Positions 37,666 through 49,058 are shown, counted from the stretch's first letter. The stretch is DNA of 64,000 bases from Flavobacterium oreochromis (GCF_019565455.1 NZ_CP067377.1:1364001-1428000), one strand, 5' to 3'. Numbers and translations: made by a program. Notes: generated by a model from the sequence alone, not told the origin.

Positions 37666-40600
37666 ATGACAAAAATACTAGGGTTGGACTTGGGAACTAA
37701 CAGCATTGGTTGGGCAATTAGAGAGGATGAAAATGACGGAATAAAACAAATTATTGATAAAGGTGTTCGAATATTCTCGGAAGGAGTAAAAACTGAAAAA
37801 GGAATAGAAAGTTCAAGAGCTGCCGAAAGAACAGGGTATAGAAGTGCACGAAAAATAAAATACCGTAGAAAGTTAAGAAAATACGAAACGTTAAAAGTAT
37901 TAGCCATAAATGGAATGTGTCCCCTTTCTGTTGAGGAAGTAGATAACTGGAAAAAATCAGGTTTTAAAGAGTACCCCTTAAACCCTGAATTCCTTAATTG
38001 GTTACGAACCAGTGAAAACGAAAATAAAAATCCTTATTATTTTAGAGATGTAGCGAGTAAACAAAAAGTGGCTTTGTACGAACTAGGTAGGGCCTTATAT
38101 CATATAGCGCAACGAAGAGGTTTTTTGAGTAATCGATTAGATACATCTGCCGAAGGCGTTTATGAAGAACATAATCCACAAATTCAAAATTTAATAGAAG
38201 ATCTTGATACCCCTACTGCTATTCTTGATGAATTAAAGAATTATTATAACAATCTTGGAATTATAGACGAAACGGAAAAAGGCGGTTTTAAAAAGGAGCT
38301 AGATGAAGGAGAGAAAAAATTAAAGACTTTATATAATTCGTTAGTTACCATAACAAAAAAGAATGAAGCTGATATTACAAAGTGTAAAGAAGAACTTATT
38401 GCCCGACTCAATAAAAAAGAAGATTTAGGAAAAGTAAAAGGTGCCATAAAGGACTTATCACTTGCTATGGAACAAGGCAATTTTAAAACCTTGGGACAAT
38501 ACTTTTTCAGCTTATATAACAAAGGAAAAATTAGAGATCAATACACTTCTCGTGAGGAACATTATCTAGAAGAATTTATAACTATTTGTCAAGTTCAAGG
38601 CATTCAAGGCATAGACAACGATCAAAAAATACCTGAAAAAAAGTTTACAGGTTTAGCAAAAGATTTATATCGCGCTATTTTCTTTCAAAGACCTTTAAAA
38701 TCACAAAAAGGATTAATTGGGAAATGTTCTTTTGAAAAAACAAAGTCACGCTGTGCTATTTCGCACCCTGATTATGAAGAATATAGAATGTGGGCTTATT
38801 TGAATACTATAAAAATAGGTACGCAAAGTGAAAAGACAATGCGTTTTTTAACCCAAGAAGAGAAATTAAAATTAGTTCCAAAATTTTACAGAAAAAACGA
38901 TTTTAATTTTGAAGTTTTAGCCAAAGAATTAATAGAAAAAGGAGCCTCTGCTGGATATTATAAATCCTCAAAAAAAGACGAATTCTTTTATTGGTTTAAT
39001 TATAAGTTAACAGATACTGTCCCAGCTTGTCAAGTAGCAACAGCTATAAAAAATGCGATGGGTGAAGACTGGAAAACAAAAACCATTACTTATACCACAT
39101 TCAATGCTAAAAAGAAGAAGTTACTAAAAATATAAATTATAAAGATCTTTGGCATTTACTAGCCGTTTCAACCTCTGATAGTTATCTATATGATTTTGCC
39201 ATAGATAAATTAAAATTAGACAGCAAAAATGCCAAAGCTTTTAGTAAAACAAAACTAAAAAAAGATTTTGCTAGTTTAAGCTTAGCAGCTATTACTAAAA
39301 TCTTACCTTATTTAGAACAAGGATTGCTTTATTCACATGCGGTATTTATGGCTAATATTGAGAATATTGTAGATCAGGAAATCTGGAAAGACATAGAACA
39401 ACGTAACTCTATTCAAACAAAAATAATCGAGTTAGTAGATGAATATACCTTAGAAAAAAACAGACTAGAAATCGTTAACGGATTATTGAAAGAATACAAT
39501 AAAAAGGATGAACAAGGTAAAAAAGTATGTTATTCCCTTGAAGCTGAACCTAGTTTTGCAACCGATTTAAGAAAAAAATTGGTCCGTTTCTACAAAGCAC
39601 ATGAAATTGAAAATGAGGAACAACAAAACCAAATCTTCAAGGATTTATTTACTTTACTAATCGAACAATTAAAACAACAAAAATTCATCAAAATAGAACG
39701 ATTAGATGAAAAAGTAGTAGCGTTTCTAAAAGGCGAAAATCAAGAAGGACAAATATTTTGTAGCCATCCTGAAAAATTAAAAAAATTGTACCACCCATCC
39801 GATATTGAAGTTTTTAAAAAGAAAATAATAAAAGATGAAAATGGTAATGATAAAATAGTTTTAGGAAGTCCTTTAACAAATTCTATAAAGAACCCTATGG
39901 CAATGCGTGCTTTACATCAATTACGCAAGGTATTAAATACTTTAATTATCAATGAGCAAATTGATGAAAATACTCGTATCCATATCGAAATGGCACGTGA
40001 ATTAAACGACGCTAACAAACGAAAAGGCATTCAGGATTTTCAAAATGAAAATAAAAAATTTAAAGAGGAAGCTATAAAGGAAATTAAGAAATTATATTTT
40101 GAACAGTGTCATAAAGAGGTAAACCCTACAGAAGAAGATATTTTACGATACCAACTATGGTTAGAGCAAAACAAATGTGAAATATATGAGACAGGCAAAA
40201 ATATAAGTATATGCGATATAATAGGTAGTAATCCTGCTTATGATATAGAACATACTATCCCTAGAAGTATATCGCAAGACAATTCTCAAATGAACAAAAC
40301 ACTTTGTAGTCAACGATTTAATAGGGAAATAAAAAAACAAAAAATGCCTATAGAATTAGCAAACTATAATGAAATTTTACCAAGAATTGCACATTGGAAA
40401 AAACAAGCAGATGAATTATCTAGGCAAATTGATGCTATTTCTAAATCTATCAAATCGGCCTCAACAAAAGAAGCAAAAGATAAAAGCATAAGAAGAAGAC
40501 ATTACCTTACTTTAAAACGAGATTATATTCAAGGAAAATATGATCGTTTTATTTGGGAAGAACCTAAAGTAGGCTTTAAAAATAGCCAAATCCCTGATAC

Positions 40601-42056
40601 AGGCATTATAACGAAATATGCACAAGCCTATTTAAAGTCGTATTTTAAAAGAGTAGAAAGTGTAAAAGGAGGAGCAGTAGCCGAATTTAGGAAGCTTTGG
40701 GGTATTCAAGAAAGCTATAAAGATGAAAATGGATTAAAACAATACAAAGAAAAAGACAGAAGCAAACATACTCATCATACTATAGATGCCATAACTATTG
40801 CTTGCATGCCTAAAGACAAATACGATCTACTAGCACATGCTTGGCGACTGGAAGAAGAGCAAGATAAAAAAGCCGCAAAAGCCATTATTGAACAAGCCAA
40901 ACCTTGGAAAACTTTTAAAGAAGATATTGCAAAAATTGAAGAAGAAATTTTAGTGTCTCATTATACCCCTGATAATGTAAAAAAACAAGCTAAAAAGATT
41001 CTTCGCATAAGAGGTAAAAAACAATATATAGCCGAGATTGAAAAAGATATAAACGGTAAACTAACCCCTAAAAAAGATGCAAATGGCAAACTTATTTATA
41101 AACTTGATGAAAAAGGCAATAAAATACCTCGACTACAACAAGGCGATACAATAAGAGGATCATTACATCAAGACAGTATTTATGGAGCAATCAAAAATCC
41201 ATTAAATTCAGATGAAATTCGCTATGTAATTCGCAAAGATTTAGAAAGCTTAAAAACAAATGATATTGATAATATTGTCGATGAAATAGTAAAACAAAAA
41301 GTAAAAGAAGCAGTAGCAAACAAAGTGCTTTTATTGTCTTCAAATCCACAACAAAAAAACAAGTTTGCAGAAAATAAAAAAGTTTGGATGAATGAAGCAA
41401 AACAAGTTCCTATAAACAAAGTAAGAATTTATGCTAATTCAGTAAAAAATCCTTTAGAAATTAAAGAGCATAGTGCTGTATCAAAATCGAAACACGAACA
41501 CAAACAGAAAGTTTATGGTCAAAACGATGAAAATTATGCTATGGCTATTTATGAACTTGATGGAAAAAGAGAATTTGAATTAATTAACAATTTTAATTTA
41601 GCAAAACTTATAAAACAAGGTCAAGGTTACTATCCATTACATAAAGAAAAAGAAATAAAAGGCAAAAAGATTTTAATTCCTATAGAAAAAAGAAATAATA
41701 AAGACGTGGTTTTAAAACGAGGTCAACATGTTGTTTTTTATGATAAAACTATTGAAAACCCTAAAGATATTTCTGAAATAATTGATTTTAAAGAAAGAAT
41801 ATACATAATCGAAGGTTTATCTATTCAAAGACAAATAGTTTCAGGAAAATTATATGAATTTGGAATAATTGTGCTTAGACATTTTAAAGAAGCGAGAAAA
41901 GCAGATGACATTAAAAAAGATAACTTTAAGCCTGATGGAATTTTTAAATTAGGAGAAAACAAACCAACAAGAAAAATGAATCACAATCAATTTATTGCTT
42001 TTGTAGAAGGAATTGATTTTAAAGTTTTACCTTCGGGAAAACTACAAAAAATTTAA
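37666..42056 (+). CDS. cas9: Cas9, type II-C
   Basis: Crossing one frame break near 39118, the gene encodes about 1463 residues, large for II-C but usual for flavobacteria. RuvC-I is ILGLDLGTNSIGWAI (Asp8); the Arg-rich bridge helix is RSARKIKYRRKLRKYE (about 60-75); RuvC-II is IHIEMARE (Glu near 777). The HNH domain is YDIEHTIPRS with NREIKKQK (His near 862), and RuvC-III is HTHHTIDAIT (His/Asp near 1036-1040). All catalytic residues are present. The break, in AKKKK/VTKN, is repaired by one A in an A/G-rich run, so the protein is probably functional. No csn2 or cas4 is nearby, which fits II-C. Confidence 0.95.
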
Positions 42057-42162
42057 AAACAATAACATTTGTTCTTTGACATAAAAATTAGAAATCGAGC
42101 TTGCGAGATTCAGAGGAGCTAAACACAATATTATAGATGCCATAAACAAGTCGTTAGTAGGC
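42057..42162 (+). promoter_or_regulatory. CRISPR leader candidate between cas9 and the array
   Basis: About 105 AT-rich bases containing TTTGTTCTTTGACATAAAAA, of the form seen in front of Bacteroidota arrays, and the inverted pair ATCGAGC / GCGAGAT. The terminator on the other side of the array supports transcription from here rightwards. Whether spacers are acquired at this end cannot be told. Confidence 0.5.
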
Positions 42163-42227
42163 ATTGTGGTTTGATTAAAGATTAGAAAACACGATATTGA
42201 AAAACACAGAATTTCAGCAGAGAGCAA

Positions 42228-42387
42228 GTTGTGGTTTGATTAAAGATTAGAAAACACGATATTAATTCCATCTTCTAAATCAATATCTTACTAAAATGGT
42301 TTACAAACACCTAGTTACTATTTGTTAGAGGTGTGTTTGTGAATCTCCCGTTGGTCGATTTGATTAAAGATTAGAAAACACGATATT
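42228..42387. repeat. 160-bp duplicated block in the array, copy 1
   Basis: A normal repeat, an 86-bp non-spacer segment (42264-42349) and a degenerate repeat. It is identical to 42550-42709. The segment contains the imperfect hairpin ACAAACACCTA / TAGAGGTGTGTTTGT. Confidence 0.95.
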
Positions 42388-42549
42388 AGTAAAGCTCGTA
42401 AAGAATTATTTTAATTAGTTGTGGTTTGATTAAAGATTAGAAAACACGATATTTGTACAGTCAAAATGAAACAATAACAATTAGTTGTGGTTTGATTAAA
42501 GATTAGAAAACACGATATTCTGCTATGGGGTTGACAAAGCCTAATAATG

Positions 42550-42709
42550 GTTGTGGTTTGATTAAAGATTAGAAAACACGATATTAATTCCATCTTCTAA
42601 ATCAATATCTTACTAAAATGGTTTACAAACACCTAGTTACTATTTGTTAGAGGTGTGTTTGTGAATCTCCCGTTGGTCGATTTGATTAAAGATTAGAAAA
42701 CACGATATT
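42550..42709. repeat. 160-bp duplicated block in the array, copy 2
   Basis: Exact second copy of 42228-42387, separated from it by two normal repeats and three spacers. Confidence 0.95.
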
Positions 42710-43353
42710 ACTTTTAAACGATACGTTCAAATTAAAAGGGTTGTGGTTTGATTAAAGATTAGAAAACACGATATTAAAAAAGTTATTACAATACTGTGAT
42801 AATGAGTTGTGGTTTGATTAAAGATTAGAAAACACGATATTAACGAAAAAATTACTGATCGAAGAATCCAGTTGTGGTTTGATTAAAGATTAGAAAACAC
42901 GATATTTCTTCCTGTAATATCGTACCTTGAGTCAGAGTTGTGGTTTGATTAAAGATTAGAAAACACGATATTTTTTTCTATCCATTGTATGCCCAAACGT
43001 AGTTGTGGTTTGATTAAAGATTAGAAAACACGATATTAGTATAATTTCCATAAACTACTAAGTCTGTGTTGTGGTTTGATTAAAGATTAGAAAACACGAT
43101 ATTTTGGTGCAATATCCTTGATTCTCCATGTCCGTTGTGGTTTGATTAAAGATTAGAAAACACGATATTGGATTATACTACTACTAACGGAAAAGTGAAG
43201 TTGTGGTTTGATTAAAGATTAGAAAACACGATATTGGGTTATAAATTAAGTAAAGATATCGATTAGTTGTGGTTTGATTAAAGATTAGAAAACACGATAT
43301 TAGTTGAGGTGTAATCTTCTGATATTAAAAGAATTAGTTTAAAATATCGTTTT

Positions 43354-43402
43354 AAAAAATGCTTCTTTTTGCTTTGATTAAGCAAGATTGAAGCATTTTT
43401 TT
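43354..43402. terminator. Bidirectional terminator between array and cas2
   Basis: AAAAAATGCTTC / GAAGCATTTTTTT with an inner TTGCTT / AAGCAA stem. It can end both the array transcript (+) and the cas1-cas2 transcript (-). Confidence 0.8.
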
Positions 43403-43406
43403 GTTT

Positions 43407-43736
43407 CTAAAATAATTCTAATTGAGAGGGTTGTGGTGCGGTAGGAACCTCTGTTTTGCCCCAAAAGTTTTGAATGTTACCAAATTGCTTATCCGTAATC
43501 CGTAAAATACTCACTTTGCCTAATGGAGGCAAAAGTTTATAAATGCGTTTTTCGTGTACGTCAGCACTTTCACTACTAGCGCAATGCCGTATGTATACTG
43601 AGTACTGCATCATATTAAATCCATCTTTAAGTAAATTGTTTCTAAATGAAGAAGCATTTTTGCGATCCTTCTGGGTATCCGTTGGTAAATCAAAAAAGAC
43701 AAATAACCACATAATTCGATAACCATTTAGTTCCAT
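43407..43736 (-). CDS. cas2: CRISPR-associated endonuclease Cas2
   Basis: An intact 109-residue Cas2 with ferredoxin-like fold: MWLFVFFDLPTDTQKDRK contains the conserved Asp, followed by FRNNLLKDGFNMMQYSVYIR and VSILRITDKQFG. It forms the integration complex with Cas1. Its start overlaps the cas1 stop by 10 bp. Confidence 0.95.
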   Translation of the reverse strand: MELNGYRIMWLFVFFDLPTDTQKDRKNASSFRNNLLKDGFNMMQYSVYIRHCASSESADVHEKRIYKLLPPLGKVSILRITDKQFGNIQNFWGKTEVPTAPQPSQLELF

Positions 43737-44610
43737 AATTTAGGATATTTTATTTTCTTCCGCTCTCCAATAAAACAACCTTGTAGGGAATAGGCTGTTT
43801 TTTGTAATCCTACTATTAAAGGACTTTTCTCTTCTTTAAAATAAACCGTTCTGGTTAAAATTTGAAGAATTTCAGATTTAATTGCCGTCGTTAGTTCTTG
43901 ATCAGGATAGTTTTGTATAATTTCAAAAACTTTTTCATCAACAATAGGCCTAAAAGGTTCCATAATATCATCTGCTAGCGCAAACGCATTGTATTTGCTT
44001 TTGTGATGAATGCCTAAAGTATTTAATAATCCGCTTCCAGAAAGCGCACGAGCTGTAGCGGCCCTTAAAATAGCATAACCATAGTTTAAGAAATGATTCG
44101 GATAATCACCAAAACGTTCTCGTTTAAAATCAAAATCAAAAAACGCTTTCCAATATTGGCTAGCTGCTACAGCCTCCATATTAGTGCTATCACCACTCAT
44201 TACTTTGGATGCTAAAAATCCAAATGAATTTTTTTACCCGTTATTTTTTCAAGTAATAATCCTTGATGGGTTATTTTTTCAATAATCGTTTGTTGCCATA
44301 ATTGTTTTTTTAATGGGATACTAGCCTCTATTTGTGCTTTAAAAATCTCTTGCTGGATATGATGACTGTTTAAATTTAAAAAAAGACCGTTAGGTAAATG
44401 ATTTTTATGACAAACAATAACCGCAGAGTTGTTCTCAATTAATAAATTTAGAGCAGGAATGCTTAGGTAAATTTCTGGGTGATCTACTACTATACAGCCA
44501 ATATCTTCTATAGGAATAGTACTTTCACGTTCCGCTGTTTTAATGTGTAACTGATTGTTTTTTGTTAACACAGTACATTTGTTTTCGATTAAAATAGATC
44601 TTTTTAACAT
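43727..44610 (-). CDS. cas1: CRISPR-associated integrase Cas1 (type II)
   Basis: About 294 residues after repair of one break near 44215 (seven A where eight are needed, restoring GKKNSFGFLASKVMSGDS). The metal-binding residues fall in NMEAVAASQYW (Glu), GIHHKSKYNAFALADDIMEPFRP (His and Asp/Glu). The N-terminal beta domain starts MLKRSILIENKC. It is followed by cas2 and reads away from the flanking epimerase gene. Cas1 inserts new spacers into the array. Confidence 0.95.
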
Positions 44611-44763
44611 AGTTTTTTAATTTGTTTAAATAAAAATACTAAAGTCTGTTTGGGAAGAAAAATCAAATCGTTTAAGTGCTTTTTTTACCTTATTACGGAC
44701 ATTTGAATATTTTATTCTAAAGAAAATAAAGGAATCCTTAACAATCTTTTTTATATTTGAATC

Positions 44764-45755
44764 ATGATTTTAGTTACAGGTGCAACAGGATTAGTAGGTT
44801 CACATTTAATTTTAAACCTGATGAACTCAGGGAAAAAGTAAAAGCCTTGTTTCGTACAGAAAAAAACAAGGAACGAGTTAAAAAAGTATTTGAATATCAT
44901 AACAAAAAATCTCAGTTTGATCAAATAGATTGGGTCTTAGGCGATGTATTAGATCTTCCTGCTTTAGAAAAAGCTTTTCAAAACGTAACTCAAGTTTATC
45001 ATTGCGCTGCTTTAGTTTCTTTTGACCCAAAACAAGAAGAAAATTTGAGAAGAATAAATGTTGAAGGCACGGCTAATATAGTTAACCTTAGTATTGATTT
45101 TGCAGTACAAAAACTATGTTATGTAAGTTCTATTGCAGCATTAGGTGATTTAAAAGAATATGAAAGAGTAATAACAGAAAAAACAGAGTGGAACCCAGAA
45201 TTGTCACATAGTGATTATGCTATTTCTAAATATGGGGCAGAAATAGAGGTATGGCGTGCTTATCAAGAAGGATTGCCTGTAGTTGTCATAAATCCAGGGG
45301 TTATTTTAGGTCCTTTTTTTTGGAGAGAAGGAAGTGGAGATATTTATACTAAAGTAGCTTCTCAAATTCCTTTTTATACGAAAGGAGGTACTGGTTTTGT
45401 ATCAGTAAACGATGTAGTTCATATCATGATGAAACTAATGGAAAGCACTATTGTAGGAGAACGTTTTATAGCGGTATCTGAAACTTTGTCGTACCAAGAA
45501 ATAACAAACTTAATAGCGGATAGATTAAAGGTTAAAAAACCAACTATTTTAGTTGAAAAGAATGCTCTAAGATTAGCTTATATTTTTGATTGGATTTTAG
45601 GCGTATTTGGAAAAACGAGGGTTTTCTCTAAAGATTTAATTCGTACTTTGCAAACGACAGATTATTATGATCATTCTAAAACTAAAGAAACATTGGGTTT
45701 TGAGTTTACAAGAATTCAGGATTACTTAAAACATAATTCATCTTGTTTTAAATGA
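44764..45755 (+). CDS. NAD-dependent epimerase/dehydratase (extended SDR)
   Basis: The start ATG at 44764 gives the Rossmann motif MILVTGATGLVGSHLILNL; a frame break near 44838 (one A missing in GKKVKALFR) leads into the remaining frame. The active-site YxxxK is in SDYAISKYGAE, and VYHCAALVSF and VVINPGVILGP are SDR-typical. Repaired length about 330 residues. The substrate (nucleotide sugar, steroid or other) cannot be told. Divergent from cas1. Confidence 0.85.
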
Positions 45756-45757
45756 TT

Positions 45758-46159
45758 TTAATTAAGAGAATTATGTTTTTTAGCTTGAGGTCTTTTTAAC
45801 TTTTCCTTTTTTAATTTTGCTTGATATAGTTTTTCTATTTTAAGCCTCTCCGTTTTTATTTTTCCTATAGCATTGTCATACATTTTTTTATAAGTAGGAA
45901 TATCAGAAGAATAATACTTATTGCTATTTACTAGTTGTAAACTATCAATACGATACTTTTTATATACATATTTTAAAGGATCAATTTGATTTTTTGGAAG
46001 CAATTTGGCATCATGTCCTTTTATAGCTTGGATTAATGCCAAATCGTATATTATTTTTTCCATAGTTGCTTCATCTATTAAATTGTCAGGCTTTTTAATG
46101 GTAGAATTCTGACAAGAAATAAAAAAGATAATTAAGAAAAAGCAAGCTATTTTATTCAT
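45758..46159 (-). CDS. DUF4296 lipoprotein
   Basis: 133 residues with a lipobox (IACFFLIIFFISC) and helical body typical of DUF4296 (MEKIIYDLALIQAIKGHD, then YKKYRIDSLQLVNSNKYYSSD). The C-terminus is Lys-rich. Function unknown. Upstream on the same strand is pyrC, 22 bp away, an arrangement common in flavobacteria. Confidence 0.75.
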   Translation of the reverse strand: MNKIACFFLIIFFISCQNSTIKKPDNLIDEATMEKIIYDLALIQAIKGHDAKLLPKNQIDPLKYVYKKYRIDSLQLVNSNKYYSSDIPTYKKMYDNAIGKIKTERLKIEKLYQAKLKKEKLKRPQAKKHNSLN

Positions 46160-46181
46160 TTTATAAGTGTATTTTAGTTAT

Positions 46182-47519
46182 CTATCGGTTAAATTCTAAT
46201 CGTTTTCCTTTTTGAAGGTCTTTTACTTGATTGTTTTCATAAACTAAATGACCATTTACAAAAGTATGTGTTATTTTGGATTTAAAAGTGTAATTTTCAA
46301 AAGGAGACCAAGCACATTGGTATAAAATATTGTCTTTAGAAACAGTCCAAGGAGCATTTGTATTTACAATAGCTAAATCTGCGTAATATCCTTTTTTTAT
46401 AAAACCACGACGGTCTATTTGAAATAATTTAGCAGGATTGTGTGCCATTTTTTGAACAATACGTTCTACTGAAATTTTTCCTTCGTGAAAAGCTTCAAAC
46501 AGAGCAACCACAGCATGTTGTACAAGAGGACCACCAGAAGGAGCACTTGTGTAAGAGTTTTGTTTTTCTTCTGCAGTGTGAGGAGCATGATCTGTAGCAA
46601 TTACATCAATGCGGTCATCAAGTAAGGCTTTCCATAATGCGTCTTTATCTGCTGCTGTTTTTACGGCAGGATTCCATTTAATAAGAGTCCCTTTTTCAGC
46701 GTAATCTTTATTAGTAAACCATAAATGATGAACACAAACTTCTGCAGTTATTTTTTTCTCTTCTAAAGGAATAGAATTGTCAAAAAGTTCCATTTCTCTT
46801 GCAGTAGAAAGATGGAATATGTGTAAACGAGCACCTGTTTTTTTAGCTAACTCAATGGCTTTTGAAGAAGAAATATAACAAGCTTCTTCGCTTCTGATTA
46901 AATGATGACAGTCCATAGGGATGTTGTCACCATATTTTTCTTTATAAGTAGCCAAGTTGTTTTGGATAGTTGTTTCATCTTCACAATGAACACAAATGAT
47001 CATGTTCGTATTACTAAATATTTTTTCAAGTACTTCTTCACGATCCACTAGCATATTACCAGTAGAAGAACCTAAGAAAATTTTGATAGCAGCTACATTA
47101 CGTGGATTCGTTTTTAAAACTTCTTCTAGATTATCATTAGTAGCTCCCATCATAAAGGAGTAGTTAGCGTAAGAAGTTTGAGAAGCTATTACGTATTTTT
47201 GTTCTAATAATTCTTGTGTTACAGCATTAGGTACCGTATTAGGTTGTTCCATAAAGCTTGTTATACCGCCTGCTACTGCTGCTCTAGATTCAGAAGCTAT
47301 AGTGCCTTTGTGGGTTAATCCAGGTTCTCTAAAATGAACTTGATCATCTATAGCACCAGGAATTAAATAATTGTTTTGGGCATCAATAACTTGAAAGTGT
47401 TCTTGAGGAATAATGTTTTCAGCAATGTCTATAATAAACTCGTTTTCAATTAAAACATCTCCTTTAAAAATTTGACCTTCATTTACTATTTGAGCGTTTT
47501 TAATTAAAATAGTGTTCAT
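46182..47519 (-). CDS. pyrC: Dihydroorotase
   Basis: An intact 445-residue amidohydrolase of the type I dihydroorotase class. The metal site DDQVHFREPG, then CVHCEDE, LHIFHLSTA and the catalytic Asp in VIATDHAPH are present. It closes carbamoyl-aspartate to dihydroorotate in pyrimidine synthesis. It lies 14 bp after the glycosyltransferase gene in the same direction. Confidence 0.93.
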   Translation of the reverse strand: MNTILIKNAQIVNEGQIFKGDVLIENEFIIDIAENIIPQEHFQVIDAQNNYLIPGAIDDQVHFREPGLTHKGTIASESRAAVAGGITSFMEQPNTVPNAVTQELLEQKYVIASQTSYANYSFMMGATNDNLEEVLKTNPRNVAAIKIFLGSSTGNMLVDREEVLEKIFSNTNMIICVHCEDETTIQNNLATYKEKYGDNIPMDCHHLIRSEEACYISSSKAIELAKKTGARLHIFHLSTAREMELFDNSIPLEEKKITAEVCVHHLWFTNKDYAEKGTLIKWNPAVKTAADKDALWKALLDDRIDVIATDHAPHTAEEKQNSYTSAPSGGPLVQHAVVALFEAFHEGKISVERIVQKMAHNPAKLFQIDRRGFIKKGYYADLAIVNTNAPWTVSKDNILYQCAWSPFENYTFKSKITHTFVNGHLVYENNQVKDLQKGKRLEFNR

Positions 47520-47533
47520 TGTGTATTGTTTTT

Positions 47534-48258
47534 TTATAGTAGATTAAACATTTTTCGTAGTCGTAACATGATAACGCCAAAAATAGCTTCACGTATAATA
47601 GCACCACTCATTTTAGATTCGCCTTTAGTACGATCAGTAAAAATAATAGGTACTTCTATGATTTTAAAATGATTGGCAAAAGTTCTGTATTTCATTTCTA
47701 TTTGAAACGCATAACCTGTAAATTTTAATTTGTCCAGATTTATTTTTTCTAAAACTTGACGTTGATAGCATATAAAACCAGCAGTGGCATCTTGAATCTG
47801 CATACCAGTAATCATTCGAACATAAACAGAAGCAAAATAAGAAAGTAAAACACGATTTAAAGGCCAGTTTACAACATTTACACCCGTAATGTATCGAGAA
47901 CCAATAGACATGCCCGCATTTTGTGACTTGCAGGCTTCATAAAGTTTTTCAAGGTCGTTAGGATTGTGAGAAAAGTCAGCATCCATTTCAAAAATATAAT
48001 CATAATGATGCTGGATAGCCCATTTAAAACCATGTACATAAGCAGTTCCTAATCCTGCTTTTCCTTTTCTTTTTCAAGATGTAATGCTTCAGGATATTCT
48101 TTTTGTAACTTAATTACATGATCAGCAGTACCGTCTGGAGAGTTATCGTCTACGATTAGTACATCAAATTTTTTTGGTAGAGCAAAAACAGCTCGAATAA
48201 TGGCATCAATGTTTTCTATTTCGTTGTAAGTAGGGATGATAACGATGGAGTCCTGCAT
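47534..48258 (-). CDS. Polyprenol-phosphate mannosyltransferase-like GT2
   Basis: Repaired across a break near 48050, about 241 residues. The GT-A fold shows [13 protein letters not shown] at the N-terminus, [10 protein letters not shown], then [10 protein letters not shown] (metal-binding DxD) and [13 protein letters not shown]. The C-terminal [17 protein letters not shown] matches dolichol-phosphate mannose synthases. It charges a polyprenyl phosphate with a sugar for later glycan transfer. Likely co-transcribed with pyrC. Confidence 0.88.
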
Positions 48259-48360
48259 AAGTGTATTGAATTGTGCTGCAAAAATAATCTTTTTAAATTA
48301 TGTGCGTCCTAAATTGTTTATAATTCGATAAAGGGAATGAAAATTTTGTAATTTTGTGCT

Positions 48361-49026
48361 ATGAATGACTATGAGTTAATTCCTCGAATTGTAGAGAATA
48401 AAAATTGGATTACTATAGTTTTTATTGTAGCTATAGGGGTTGTAACGATTACTAAGGCGGTTTTTGAAAAACGCTTTACTGATTTTGTTAGGTTATTATT
48501 TAATAATAAGTATATAAAAATATATAAGGATCCGAGTAACTTAATGACTTGGTTCACGATTTTATTGTTTTTTGTACAATTAATTTCGTTTTCCTTCTTT
48601 ATTCAGTTAGTGCTGTCTTATTATGGATATACAACCAAGACTAATTGGATAAGTTTTATTCAGATTGTTACTTTTTTGACGTTTTTCGTTTTGTCAAAAT
48701 ATTTAATAGAAAAAATTATTGCTACTTCATTTGATACAGAGCTTTTTATTGAACAGTTTAATCTCTTTAAAGTAAGTTATAGAACCTATTTAGGTATGTT
48801 GTTGCTACCTGTTGATATGGTGTTATATTATACTAATTTAATGAATCAGTATGTTATTCTCGGAGTTTTGGCTATAATTTTAATAATAAATGCAGTAACT
48901 TATCTTGTGTCATTGCGAAATTATCAAAATTTACTTTTAAGGAAGTTGTTTTATTTTATTTTGTATATTTGCGCCCTGGAAATTGCACCGTATTTTTTTA
49001 TGTATTATTACATTGTAAATAGGTAA
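48361..49026 (+). CDS. DUF4271 membrane protein
   Basis: 221 residues with about six hydrophobic helices (WITIVFIVAIGVVTITKAV, FTILLFFVQLISFSFFIQLV, VILGVLAIILIINAVTYLV). This is the DUF4271 family of Bacteroidota, found next to hemD as here (33 bp gap). Function unknown. A TAATTTTG box sits about 10 bp ahead of the start, so the leader would be very short. Confidence 0.75.
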   Translation: MNDYELIPRIVENKNWITIVFIVAIGVVTITKAVFEKRFTDFVRLLFNNKYIKIYKDPSNLMTWFTILLFFVQLISFSFFIQLVLSYYGYTTKTNWISFIQIVTFLTFFVLSKYLIEKIIATSFDTELFIEQFNLFKVSYRTYLGMLLLPVDMVLYYTNLMNQYVILGVLAIILIINAVTYLVSLRNYQNLLLRKLFYFILYICALEIAPYFFMYYYIVNR

Positions 49027-49058
49027 AGCATAATTGTACAAAACAACATTTTTTGACT

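Larger units (their letters stand above)
42163..43301 (+). CRISPR. Type II-C CRISPR array, 16 repeats
   Basis: The 36-bp repeat starts GTTGTGGTTTGATTAAAGAT and ends AGAAAACACGATATT. Repeat starts are: 42163 (first base A), 42228, 42350 (degenerate), 42418, 42484, 42550, 42672 (degenerate), 42740, 42806, 42871, 42937, 43002, 43068, 43134, 43200 and 43266. Thirteen intervals are spacers of 30 bp (three of 29 bp); two intervals are identical 86-bp segments. The two degenerate repeats begin GTTGGTCGATTTG instead of GTTGTGGTTTG. Repeat 5' ends pair with the tracrRNA anti-repeat when transcribed on the + strand. Confidence 0.98.

Noticed and set aside
39000..39330. Cas9 inactivated or split into two proteins
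   Set aside because: One base restores a continuous frame with all catalytic motifs, and the error type is the same as in essential genes nearby.
42264..42349. 86-bp array segment as two fused spacers that lost a repeat
   Set aside because: No trace of repeat sequence lies in the middle and its length does not fit 30+36+30.
42411..42593. Minus-strand frame in the CRISPR array with repeated SCFLIFNQTTT
   Set aside because: Produced by CRISPR repeats read in reverse, not a gene.
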